DNA of 37,245 bases from Candidatus Zixiibacteriota bacterium (lineage in GTDB: Bacteria; Zixibacteria; MSB-5A5; GN15; FEB-12): the NCBI GenBank assembly GCA_020351995.1, contig CP070674.1, positions 995,775 through 1,033,019 of the forward strand. The letters run 5' to 3'. This document shows positions 1-7,141 of the stretch, piece after piece. Below the pieces are notes generated by a model. It was not told the origin of the DNA. It worked only from the letters and a program-made list of their open reading frames with translations, and did no database searches. The position numbers and the translations under genes are program-made. How positions within the stretch are numbered: position 1 is the first letter of the stretch; each line of letters opens with the position of its first letter.

Positions 1-125
1 ACAATATCGCCACCTGAATAAGCATGATGTCCCGACACGTTCTTCTTTTGGTCGGCCATCGCCTGTACGGCACAGAAACCCGGCACAAGCAGACCGAGAA
101 ACATCACCCACGCTCCCCTCTTCAT
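1..125 (-). CDS. Partial secreted protein, N-terminus only
   Basis: The gene starts at ATG 125-123 and runs off the left edge of the window, so only 41 codons are visible. The N-terminus begins MKRGAWVMFLGLLV and continues through a hydrophobic stretch to FCAVQAMADQ. This looks like a Sec signal peptide with an AMA-type cleavage site. The mature part seen is polar and His-containing (KNVSGHHAYSGGD). A strong Shine-Dalgarno (AAAGGAG) lies 6-7 nt before the ATG, and a good sigma70-type promoter lies about 190 nt upstream. The product cannot be identified from this fragment; export from the cytoplasm is inferred from the signal peptide only. Confidence 0.7.
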   Translation of the reverse strand, partial: MKRGAWVMFLGLLVPGFCAVQAMADQKKNVSGHHAYSGGDI

Positions 126-241
126 ATAAGACTCCTTTCGAGGACGGCAGTATTATAAACTGCGTTTGGACAGGTGGGGCATGATCTCCCGATTAAAGAT
201 GTTATGCGGATGACCGCTAGACGCATAGTGGCAAGTCTCAT
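122..241 (-). CDS. Candidate 39-aa leader ORF coupled to the secreted-protein gene
   Basis: A short ORF begins at ATG 241-239. It has a GGGAGG Shine-Dalgarno (251-256 on the plus strand) 9 nt upstream, and its TGA overlaps the ATG of the next gene (ATGA arrangement). The peptide begins MRLATMRLAVIRITSLIGRS and contains one CPTC. It lies inside the predicted 5' leader of the downstream gene. Seen: ribosome binding site, ATG and 4-nt stop/start overlap. Inferred: translational coupling or a leader-peptide role. No family is recognised, and the ORF could be chance. Confidence 0.3.
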   Translation of the reverse strand: MRLATMRLAVIRITSLIGRSCPTCPNAVYNTAVLERSLI

Positions 242-314
242 TACGGGAAACCTCCCTTTGGTAATTTGCTGATTGACACTGATGCGGGGCGAGAAGTAAG
301 ATTGGATATTTATT

Positions 315-343
315 AGTATACAAGAAAGACCATGTTTGGTCAA
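315..343 (-). promoter_or_regulatory. Sigma70-type promoter for the left-edge secreted protein
   Basis: Read on the minus strand: -35 TTGACC (343-338), 17-bp spacer, -10 TATACT (320-315). Predicted transcription start is near 308, giving a leader of about 180 nt before the ATG at 125. The promoter sits just downstream of the queA stop at 384, so the edge gene need not depend on queA readthrough. The leader contains one small ORF; I recognised no riboswitch consensus in it. Confidence 0.6.
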
Positions 344-383
344 GAGGAACTTCTCAGATGGCTGGTACGGGGACCGACCCGAC

Positions 384-1433
384 CTACAGAATCAGCATGG
401 CGTCGCCATAGCTGTAAAAGCGGAAACGACTGGTAATGGCTTCCTGATACGCTTTCAGAATGAGCTCTCTCCCGGCGTAAGCGGATACAAGAATGAGAAG
501 CGACGATTTGGGCAGATGAAAATTGGTTATCAAATGATCGACAAACTTGAACTGGTGGCCCGGTCGTATATACAAATCAACCTCACCGCTAAATGGAACG
601 ATATCACCTTCTTTAACGGGAGCCGACTCCAGCGTTCTCACGGTAGTCGTGCCAACCACGAATATCTTTTTTCCAGTGGCCCTTGCCCTGCTTATCGAAT
701 CGGCAGCGGTCTGTGTTATCTCAGCGAACTCGGGGTCAACCGTGTGCTGGTCGATATCATCCACCTGAACCGGCTTGAATGTCCCCGGCCCCACATGAAG
801 CGTCAATTCAACTACCTCAACCCCTCTCGCCTTCAACTCGTCAAGAATTGTTGGGGTAAAATGAAAACCGGCAGTCGGAGCCGCCACCGCTCCCGTTTTC
901 TCCGGCTTTGCGAATACCGTCTGGTAACGCTCAACATCCTCGGGCACGTCCGCCCGCCTGATATACTGCGGTAACGGCACATGCCCGTAGCGCTCAATAA
1001 TCCGCTCCTCGAATAACGCCGACGAAAACTCGATCAGCCACTTGCTGCCTCTATTCTCTTTCAGCGTCAGGCTAAGCCTATCCGTGTGACAGGCTTTGTG
1101 AAAGTAAATCTCCTCCCCTTGCTTGACCCTGCGCGAAGGACGGACCATCGCCTCCCACACGAGCGGCTGACCTTCGGTGCGTCGGACCAGAAATACCTCA
1201 ACCTCACCCCCAGTCGCCCTGTTACCTAAAAGCCGGGCCTTAAACACCTTAGTATTGTTAACAACGAGGACATCACCCGCGCCCAGGTAACCGACGATAT
1301 TTTTGAATGCCCGCAGTTCAATTTTACCGGACGCTCTCTCAATCACCATCAAGCGAGATTCATCCCGATGCCGGGCCGGATATTGAGCGATAAGTTCCGG
1401 CGGAAGATGATAATCAAACAGGTTTAAATCCAT
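384..1433 (-). CDS. queA: S-adenosylmethionine:tRNA ribosyltransferase-isomerase (QueA)
   Basis: QueA transfers and isomerises the ribosyl part of SAM onto 7-aminomethyl-7-deazaguanine in tRNA to give epoxyqueuosine, the penultimate step of queuosine synthesis in the cytoplasm. The 349-residue protein has the usual family length and opens with the typical MDLNLFDYHLPPELIAQYP. It also shows VVNNTKVFKARLLG, the PTAGFHFT segment and a C-terminal TNFHLPKSSLLILVSA block. The gene is intact. A second copy of its first 20 codons and upstream region lies at 3402-3504, next to the DUF2905 gene. That suggests queA was once directly downstream of DUF2905 and the ruv genes. No strong Shine-Dalgarno is seen before the ATG. 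Confidence 0.97.
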   Translation of the reverse strand: MDLNLFDYHLPPELIAQYPARHRDESRLMVIERASGKIELRAFKNIVGYLGAGDVLVVNNTKVFKARLLGNRATGGEVEVFLVRRTEGQPLVWEAMVRPSRRVKQGEEIYFHKACHTDRLSLTLKENRGSKWLIEFSSALFEERIIERYGHVPLPQYIRRADVPEDVERYQTVFAKPEKTGAVAAPTAGFHFTPTILDELKARGVEVVELTLHVGPGTFKPVQVDDIDQHTVDPEFAEITQTAADSISRARATGKKIFVVGTTTVRTLESAPVKEGDIVPFSGEVDLYIRPGHQFKFVDHLITNFHLPKSSLLILVSAYAGRELILKAYQEAITSRFRFYSYGDAMLIL

Positions 1434-1476
1434 AGTCAGGGAGCAATAAGCGGAAAGATTTCCGGATAGTCAAGTT
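1375..1476. repeat. queA: 102-bp direct repeat, copy A (queA 5' end and upstream region)
   Basis: This segment matches 3403-3504 at a constant offset of 2028 bp with five mismatches that I count (1401, 1460, 1461, 1464, 1465). It holds the first 20 codons of the intact queA plus about 43 bp upstream. The single mismatch in the coding part is synonymous (a proline codon). The two copies bracket the GT-C-like gene. Confidence 0.9.
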
Positions 1477-1513
1477 TGGGCTGCCAGGGCAATGGCAGGG
1501 TAGCCCCAATAAG

Positions 1514-3178
1514 TCAAAGCTGATCACAAATGCTCATGAGCAACTCATTATTCGATTCATGAACAACATCCCCCTGCAACGGAAAATTTGCAGCCTGCGC
1601 CGCATTTTCAAACAGGACATAGCCTACACCCAGCTTTTTTAGCTCACGAAGGAATTCTTCTTGGTTGCCAATAGGTTTCCCCGCATATACCATGGGAAAA
1701 CGCTGTCGCCTTTTCGCCGCTATGCGCGTGTCTGTGCGGGCCAAATATGACAGATATACAAACCGCATATTCATCGTCACCTGATACGTGTCATGAACGT
1801 TCCTGTATCGGCCCTCCGGTATCACCAACACGAATCTGTCCCTTTTGAGTTGATTCGTTTGCCTGGCATTTAGAGAGAAATTCTTTACCGGCGAGACATT
1901 CAGCCCCTGTGGATAGTACTCGGTAATAGTTATCGCTAAAAATGCCAGTGCAACTGAAACCCTTGCCCATAATTTCCACTTCTGGATGATGTGGTTGAGA
2001 CCATGACAGGCAAGAATCAGGAAGAAAAATAGAAAGAACGGGAAAAAGCGAGAAAACACCCTAAAGCCAGTACCCATGGGTAAAGATCTCAATATGCCGC
2101 TGACGGCGTGAAATGGATCAAGAACTGCAGCCAAACATATGCCTGCCAGGATGAGAATCGCCTTGAGACCCTTGCGACCATTAATCCTCATCGCCACCAC
2201 ACCTGGAATTGCCAGCATAATGGTCGAGACGGGAACGTAAACGCCCCAGAATTCCGGAAAGCTTGAGACTGCCAGTCCCGACAGCACGCTGAGCTTAGGA
2301 AAAGTCATCAGGTCGACAAACGCAAGCTGCTGGTACAGTTTCACATCAACTATATCCGATGGCGCTCTGCTCAGAAAAAGTGCTGCTGGAACCGCGCCAA
2401 CCATGGCGGGCAAATAGAACATGATTCTCCGGGGTAGGCCCGAGGTCCGGCTGGAAAAAGCACCTATCTCCATTACCGCGACGACGCACACCAATACAAC
2501 GGCCAACATAAAGAACTCCACAAAAGAGGTCCAGAACGTAGACCAAAGCAGGACGGCAAACAGCACGGCGTAGGGCCACCTGAATCTGTTCTTGACATAG
2601 CTGTACACCAATACCGCCAGCGCCCCACCCCAGAAACATGCGCCTATGAGATTGATATGAGCGTGAGCCTTCACCACATGATATGGGCAAAACCCAAACA
2701 ATGCCCCCGAAATAAAGGCCGCAACTGCCGACACATTCCAAGTATAGTACAGGAAAAGGTGATACATCCAAGCACCTAAGACGATGAGCATCAACACCAT
2801 TAAGTTATATCCGGACACCGACCCGAATACCTTCGCGAGGGGTATTGTTATTAGCGTTGGAAGTATTGAAGTGGAGTGAAACACGAGGTTAGCGCCGGTC
2901 GGGGGAAGAACCCAGTTGCTGTAGAATAGCTCCTCACCGGTAAGTGCGGCCTTCTGAACCCACCAGTACGTCCACACATTCGTGTATGCATCACTCACCC
3001 CGGCTTGAAAGAAGATGTCGTCCGCCAGGACGTGGGTGGTCAGCGTTGACACGAACGGAGCCAATATGAAAACCGCCAGAACGCTATAACCGATCAGAGC
3101 CTTGATTGAGTGATTGGATGTTATTATGGATATGAAGGTTCCCAAGGACGCAGAGACTGTGTTCTTGTTAACGGCCAT
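1514..3178 (-). CDS. Polytopic membrane protein, GT-C glycosyltransferase-like
   Basis: A 554-residue integral membrane protein with about 10-12 hydrophobic segments and a soluble C-terminal part from about residue 440. After the first membrane helix comes an extracytoplasmic loop with ADDIFFQAGVSDAYTNVWTY, then LPPTGANLVFHSTS. This layout is typical of GT-C enzymes that use polyprenyl-phosphate sugars. The specific family was not identified and no donor or acceptor can be named. The gene lies between two direct copies of the queA 5' region, interrupting an otherwise tight DUF2905-queA arrangement, so it is probably a later arrival. Assignment as a GT-C-type transferase rests on topology and loop pattern only. 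Confidence 0.75.
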   Translation of the reverse strand: MAVNKNTVSASLGTFISIITSNHSIKALIGYSVLAVFILAPFVSTLTTHVLADDIFFQAGVSDAYTNVWTYWWVQKAALTGEELFYSNWVLPPTGANLVFHSTSILPTLITIPLAKVFGSVSGYNLMVLMLIVLGAWMYHLFLYYTWNVSAVAAFISGALFGFCPYHVVKAHAHINLIGACFWGGALAVLVYSYVKNRFRWPYAVLFAVLLWSTFWTSFVEFFMLAVVLVCVVAVMEIGAFSSRTSGLPRRIMFYLPAMVGAVPAALFLSRAPSDIVDVKLYQQLAFVDLMTFPKLSVLSGLAVSSFPEFWGVYVPVSTIMLAIPGVVAMRINGRKGLKAILILAGICLAAVLDPFHAVSGILRSLPMGTGFRVFSRFFPFFLFFFLILACHGLNHIIQKWKLWARVSVALAFLAITITEYYPQGLNVSPVKNFSLNARQTNQLKRDRFVLVIPEGRYRNVHDTYQVTMNMRFVYLSYLARTDTRIAAKRRQRFPMVYAGKPIGNQEEFLRELKKLGVGYVLFENAAQAANFPLQGDVVHESNNELLMSICDQL

Positions 3179-3195
3179 CAGAAAACACCCGCTGT

Positions 3196-3285
3196 TTATT
3201 TGTCAGCAGCACGCCGTTTGGACAGCTGGTTAAGCAGCCGCTCCGCGGCTTCCACTGGATGAAGTATCGGCGACCAAGATATCAA
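3196..3285 (-). pseudogene. Possible C-terminal gene remnant or chance ORF
   Basis: A short open frame ends at TAA 3198-3196, just upstream of the GT-C-like gene. Its last residues, HPVEAAERLLNQLSKRRAAD, look like the amphipathic tail of a real protein, but there is no good start codon or ribosome site. It lies inside the block bounded by the queA repeats, so it could be the end of a gene carried in with the insert. This is a weak call. Confidence 0.2.
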
Positions 3286-3389
3286 TTATACCGGGTGTAG
3301 TCAAGTTCAAGGGTGTTTCGGTAGTGCGAACTATCATGCCCAAATCGGCGGATAAATGTAACAACGGCTTTAACTCGGATCTTCCAGAT

Positions 3390-3461
3390 CTAATGAGTGG
3401 CAGCCGGATATTGAGCGATAAGTTCCGGTGGAAGATGATAATCAAACAGGTTTAAATCCAT
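3390..3461 (-). pseudogene. queA: Truncated queA 5' fragment
   Basis: From an ATG at 3461-3459 the frame reads MDLNLFDYHLPPELIAQYPA, identical to the first 20 residues of the intact queA. It leaves homology and stops after three more codons (TAG at 3392-3390). It therefore marks the old queA position directly downstream of the DUF2905 gene. Any product would be a 23-residue peptide without QueA function. Confidence 0.85.
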
Positions 3462-3504
3462 AGTCAGGGAGCAATAAGCGGAAAGATGCCCATATAGTCA
3501 AGTT
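3403..3504. repeat. 102-bp direct repeat, copy B (queA fragment beside DUF2905)
   Basis: Direct-orientation partner of 1375-1476, about 95 percent identical. The rest of 3179-3525 (347 bp between the GT-C-like gene and DUF2905) holds a possible -10 TATAAT on the minus strand (3290-3285), the possible remnant at 3196-3285 and a third copy of the short motif tagtcaagtt near 3298. That motif also sits at the outer end of both repeat copies. Confidence 0.9.
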
Positions 3505-3525
3505 CAGCCATGTCGATAGCGGCGG

Positions 3526-3747
3526 CTATTTCCACCGCCCGATCAGATTGAGTATCAACGTAAGCAGAGCCGACAGTATAAGGCAGGTAGCTATCGGAAT
3601 GTAGATCCGGGTGTTGCCAGACTTGAATGAGAAGTCTCCGGGAAGTTTCCCGATCAGCGGAATCTTATCCACCAGCAGCAGAACCAGGCCGAACACCACT
3701 ATCAACAGACCAAAAACAATCAGCACCTTGCCGAACTGGGGAAGCAT
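3526..3747 (-). CDS. DUF2905 family small membrane protein
   Basis: About 73 residues with two predicted membrane helices separated by the family pattern IPLIGKLPGDF and a TRIYIPIATCLILSALLTLI stretch. This matches DUF2905, a short inner-membrane family of unknown function often encoded beside ruvB and queA. I prefer ATG 3747-3745 because family members usually begin M-x-x-x-GK and GTGAGGTGGAGG lies just before it. A GTG at 3759 would add four residues and touch the stop of the gene upstream. It belongs to the minus-strand ruv cluster. What it does for that cluster is not known. Confidence 0.85.
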   Translation of the reverse strand: MLPQFGKVLIVFGLLIVVFGLVLLLVDKIPLIGKLPGDFSFKSGNTRIYIPIATCLILSALLTLILNLIGRWK

Positions 3748-3758
3748 CCTCCACCTCA

Positions 3759-4049
3759 CTACTGCAGCTTGAAGAGAATGATACGATCGATAAAAATCTG
3801 CGCCAGGGCTTTCTGCTCCGGGGTCAGGTCAGAAGGGAATTTCTCACCGTTTAGATGGGTCTCCAGGGCATCCAGAGCCCTGCGGGTATCCTCCACAGTC
3901 AGGATTTGCCCCGTTTCTTCCTTGAGCTTATCACGAAAGTGAATGGTATCGTTGATTAGATTCTTCACCACCGAATTGACATTCTCTTTGTCTTCGAGAA
4001 TCTGGCCCCCCAGAGCTTTAATCAGCAAGCGATATTCCTCGTCAGACAT
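3759..4049 (-). CDS. Unknown 96-aa helical protein downstream of ruvB
   Basis: I do not recognise this gene. The 96-residue product is charged and predicted mostly helical, without signal peptide or membrane segment. It has an alternating E/K/D pattern and a C-terminal PEQKALAQIFIDRIILFKLQ. It has a clear Shine-Dalgarno, AAAGGAG, 8 nt before the ATG at 4049. Its stop abuts the alternative GTG start of the DUF2905 gene, and it begins about 60 nt after the ruvB stop. The position argues for co-transcription with ruvCAB. A link to Holliday-junction work is guilt by association only. Confidence 0.75.
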   Translation of the reverse strand: MSDEEYRLLIKALGGQILEDKENVNSVVKNLINDTIHFRDKLKEETGQILTVEDTRRALDALETHLNGEKFPSDLTPEQKALAQIFIDRIILFKLQ

Positions 4050-4108
4050 GTCTTAACTCCTTTTGAGAGTTTCGCGGATGTTACTGTCCGGTTAATTTGC
4101 TTTAAGGG

Positions 4109-5137
4109 TCAGAAAAGACTGCCCTGCGACCCGGTCTTCGGGATTTTTATCCCGAGATGACCGGCGGCCCCTGCCGAGGCAACCCTTCCCCGCTTGGTAC
4201 GCTGAACGAAACCAATCTTGAGAAGATAGGGCTCGACCATATCCACCAGGGTATCGGCCTCTTCACTCAACGTGGCGGCCAGGGCTTCAATACCGACCGG
4301 CCCGCCCTTGTAATACTCTAAGATAACTTTGAGAAGCTTGCGATCCAGATTATCCAGCCCGAGCGAATCTATTCCCTCGGCATCAAGGGCTTTGGCGGCA
4401 ATCCCGGAGTTGATCACACCGTCGCCTTTGACCGCAGAGTAATCGCGTACCCTGCGCAAAAGCCGGTTGGCGATTCTCGGCGTTCCCCGCGAGCGTCCGG
4501 CAATAACCTCGGCAGCTTCAGGCTCAATCTGAGTTTCCAGCAGCTTGGCTGAGCGCAGAACAATTTCCTTCAATTCACTCGCTGGATAGAAGTCGATATG
4601 ATAGTACAGGCCGAAGCGGTCGCGCAAAGGAGCCGAAAGCATCCCCGCCCGGGTAGTCGCGCCGACCAGCGTGAACCGCTTTAACGGCACATTTATCACT
4701 TTGGCGAACGCCCCCTTGTCCACCACGAAGTCAATCTTGAAGTCCTCCATGGCCGGGTACATGAATTCCTCGATCGTCGGCGACAAACGGTGAATCTCAT
4801 CAATAAAGAGAACATCGCCATCCTGAAGATTGGTCAGAATACCCATCAGATCACCTGTCCGCTGCAAAGCCGGACCGGCTGTCGAGTAGATTTTCGTACC
4901 CATCTCGTTGGCCAGAATGTGCGCCAGCGTCGTCTTCCCCAAGCCCGGTGGACCATAAAACAGGACATGTTCGACGGCCTCTTTGCGCCCCCTCGCCGCC
5001 TCAAGTGTAACTTTAATTTTATCCCGTAACTCCTTTTGACCTATATATTCCGACAGGAGCTTGGGACGCAGGGAAAGCTGTACACTGTCCTCGTCCGGGG
5101 TTTCTTGTGATCCGGTCACAATTCGCTCGCGTGCCAT
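4109..5137 (-). CDS. ruvB: Holliday junction branch-migration ATPase RuvB
   Basis: RuvB is the AAA+ motor that, loaded by RuvA, drives branch migration of Holliday junctions during recombinational repair. The 342-residue protein is full length. Walker A is GPPGLGKTTLA near residues 62-72, Walker B is LFIDEIHRLSP near 110-120, and GATTRAGMLSAPLRDRFG carries the sensor and arginine-finger region. A winged-helix end (GPVGIEALA to the C-terminus) closes the protein. ruvA lies immediately upstream with a 7-nt gap, so the two are almost certainly co-transcribed. Nothing unusual is seen. Confidence 0.98.
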   Translation of the reverse strand: MARERIVTGSQETPDEDSVQLSLRPKLLSEYIGQKELRDKIKVTLEAARGRKEAVEHVLFYGPPGLGKTTLAHILANEMGTKIYSTAGPALQRTGDLMGILTNLQDGDVLFIDEIHRLSPTIEEFMYPAMEDFKIDFVVDKGAFAKVINVPLKRFTLVGATTRAGMLSAPLRDRFGLYYHIDFYPASELKEIVLRSAKLLETQIEPEAAEVIAGRSRGTPRIANRLLRRVRDYSAVKGDGVINSGIAAKALDAEGIDSLGLDNLDRKLLKVILEYYKGGPVGIEALAATLSEEADTLVDMVEPYLLKIGFVQRTKRGRVASAGAAGHLGIKIPKTGSQGSLF

Positions 5138-5144
5138 CCGACAG

Positions 5145-5792
5145 CTACCCTCTACCCTGTTGCTCGTTACGGAATATCAGCGAAATCAAATCTTCCACCT
5201 TCGCCACTTTGGGATTGGTCTTAACAATCCGGGCGACCATATCCTCGGCCTCCGGCCTTTTGTACTGAAGCTGCAGAAGCACCTCGATAGCTTCCTGCTC
5301 AATTGGCCCGAGCTCTTTCTTCTCGTCCTTCTTTGCCAGTGGCTGGTCGCCCCGCGACAGAGCGAATTTCGTAGTCTTACCATTTAGCTCGGCGATAATC
5401 TTTTCCGCCAGACGGCCACCCACCCCCGGAAGACGATTAAGTGTCCCGGCATCCTTAGTCTCGATGGCGGTTGCTATCTCCCTGATGGGTAGGATAAGCG
5501 ATTTGAGCGCCTTCTTAATCCCCAGCCCTGGGACCTGCGTAAACAGCGAAAAGAACTCGCGATCAATGCTATTGGTAAAGCCTACCAGCTTCGGGTAGTG
5601 GCTGGACTTCTTGTCACCGGCCTCGATATAGTATATGGTCTTGAACTCTATATCTGAGCCAACCTGCCCATTAGCCTTGAGCCGGTCGGCCAGCGCTGAT
5701 GGCAACAGAATCTCATAGAACACACCGGTATTCTCCACCAAAGCGTAGTCATCTGTAATCTGCGCCAGTTTCCCTTTAATAGAGCCAATCAT
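5145..5792 (-). CDS. ruvA: Holliday junction DNA-binding protein RuvA
   Basis: RuvA binds four-way junctions as a tetramer and recruits RuvB. I place the start at ATG 5792-5790 because the family begins MIGSIKGKL and this ATG overlaps the ruvC TGA by four bases (ATGA). A longer frame upstream lies inside ruvC. The 215-residue product has an N-terminal OB-like domain, then helix-hairpin-helix elements (QVPGLGIKKALK and RLPGVGGRLAEKIIAEL). A C-terminal helical domain (EQEAIEVLLQLQYKRPEAED) contacts RuvB. Translational coupling to ruvC is expected from the overlap. Confidence 0.96.
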   Translation of the reverse strand: MIGSIKGKLAQITDDYALVENTGVFYEILLPSALADRLKANGQVGSDIEFKTIYYIEAGDKKSSHYPKLVGFTNSIDREFFSLFTQVPGLGIKKALKSLILPIREIATAIETKDAGTLNRLPGVGGRLAEKIIAELNGKTTKFALSRGDQPLAKKDEKKELGPIEQEAIEVLLQLQYKRPEAEDMVARIVKTNPKVAKVEDLISLIFRNEQQGRG

Positions 5793-6283
5793 ATTCTTAT
5801 CGCCTTTCTCTGCCTTATCGCCTGAATGTGGCACAGTGCCACTGCCAGGGCGTCGGCCACGTCGGGTGGCTCGGGTAACGCGGACATTCCCAGAGTGGAA
5901 CAGATCATCTGCTGTACCTGCTGCTTCGATGCCCGGCCGTTGCCCGTCAGGGAACTCTTGACCTTGGTCGCCGAGTACGGGAAAACTCTCACGCCGGCTT
6001 CGGCAGCTTTCATAAAAACTATCCCCCGTGCGTGTCCCATGATGATAGCCGTCCGGGGATGCTTATAATGCGAATATAATTCCTCGATCGCAATGGCGTC
6101 AGGCTTGAATTGTTCAATAACGTTCTGAATGTCTCGGCTGATATCGAGCAGCCTGTCTTCTATCGCAGCTTTAACATCGGTTCTCACCACACCGGCTTCA
6201 TGAACTTTGATTTCATGGCCGTTCTCTTCGATAATACCGTAGCCGGTCGTGTTCAAACCCGGGTCAATTCCTAACACTCGCAT
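5789..6283 (-). CDS. ruvC: Holliday junction resolvase RuvC
   Basis: RuvC is the dimeric endonuclease that cuts Holliday junctions symmetrically, completing the RuvABC pathway. The 164-residue protein has the normal length and the RNase H-like fold signature. The acidic residues are D7 in LGIDPGLNTTGYG, E67/E68 in AIAIEELY, and D141 and D144 in PPDVADALAVALCH. The start is fixed by MRVLGIDPG. It precedes ruvA with a four-base overlap and follows the HAD phosphatase after 72 bp. All catalytic carboxylates appear present, so an active enzyme is expected. Confidence 0.97.
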   Translation of the reverse strand: MRVLGIDPGLNTTGYGIIEENGHEIKVHEAGVVRTDVKAAIEDRLLDISRDIQNVIEQFKPDAIAIEELYSHYKHPRTAIIMGHARGIVFMKAAEAGVRVFPYSATKVKSSLTGNGRASKQQVQQMICSTLGMSALPEPPDVADALAVALCHIQAIRQRKAIRI

Positions 6284-6355
6284 AAATCTAATTACTGCTT
6301 ATGAGCCTCAAATATCAATATTAAAACACAAACGAGGGACGAATTGTGATGTATC

Positions 6356-7141
6356 CTAGAGAAGTTTCCTCAGCGACGCCACCGAGTCGACTGTAAGCTG
6401 CGGTTTAACGCTGGATTTAGCGACGATATCCTCACGGTACTTTCCCGTCTTGACCAGAATGCCCGACAGCCCCGCTAACTGCGCTCCGCCGATATCAGAA
6501 ACGATGTCGTCACCGATCATGGCTGCTTCAGAGGGAGCGATCCCCATATCCTCGACCGCCACCCTGAAGAAATCCTCGGAAGGTTTGCCGACCACGGTAG
6601 CGGTTACGCCGGTGGCGTACTCAAGGCCGGTGATGAACGCCCCGATATCCAGCGTCAGGCCCCTGTCCGTTTCCCAGTAGCGGCCCTTGTGTAAGGCCAG
6701 CAGTTCGGCGCCGTTCATTATCAAATGAAAAAGGCGATTCATTAAAGCGTAATTCCATCGATCACTATAATGACCGATCACGATGACATCAGGGTTAATA
6801 TCATCCTGCCTGAAACCGGCAAACTCGAGTTTCGTGTTTTCCTGAAGAATCAATAGCAGGCTCGGCTGGCCTTTCTTGCGAAGATAGTGGGCTGCTATCT
6901 TGGGCGGCGTAAAGATTTCTTCCCTGTCAATCTCCAGCCCCAGGCGCGTCGTTTTTTGATAAAGCGCATCGAGCGAACGGGTTGTGGTGTTGGTCAGAAA
7001 CCGACACGGGATTTTCTTGCTCTTAATATAACTTACGGTTTCGACGGCCCCTTCAACGAGCTCCTCCTCCACATACAAAACGCCGTCAAGATCAAACAGT
7101 AATCCCTTGATGTTGTCGAATGAGAATTTACTCACACACAT
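6356..7141 (-). CDS. HAD-superfamily (IIA) phosphatase, NagD/LHPP-like
   Basis: A cytoplasmic HAD hydrolase of about 261 residues. Motif I is LLFDLDGVLY near residues 14-23, motif II lies in FLTNTTTRS, the motif III lysine lies in VVGKPSEDFF and motif IV is MIGDDIVSDIGGA. The C2-type cap between motifs II and III is typical of subfamily IIA (NagD, 4-nitrophenylphosphatase, LHPP). The substrate cannot be told from sequence; sugar or nucleotide phosphates are usual. I start at ATG 7141-7139, which overlaps the last base of the yebC stop (TGATG). The alternative TTG at 7144 is less likely. It is probably translationally coupled to yebC. Confidence 0.9.
   Translation of the reverse strand: MCVSKFSFDNIKGLLFDLDGVLYVEEELVEGAVETVSYIKSKKIPCRFLTNTTTRSLDALYQKTTRLGLEIDREEIFTPPKIAAHYLRKKGQPSLLLILQENTKLEFAGFRQDDINPDVIVIGHYSDRWNYALMNRLFHLIMNGAELLALHKGRYWETDRGLTLDIGAFITGLEYATGVTATVVGKPSEDFFRVAVEDMGIAPSEAAMIGDDIVSDIGGAQLAGLSGILVKTGKYREDIVAKSSVKPQLTVDSVASLRKLL

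Noticed and set aside
126-314. Riboswitch in the leader of the left-edge gene
   Set aside because: One short stem (tatgcg/cgcata) is visible, but I could not match the leader to any known riboswitch core.
336-974. Long plus-strand ORF opposite queA
   Set aside because: It is fully antisense to a clear queA, has no recognisable protein features and begins inside the minus-strand promoter region.
3230-3445. 71-codon minus-strand ORF spanning the queA stub
   Set aside because: It reads the repeat in a different frame from queA, lacks ribosome signals and has a composition unlike a real protein.
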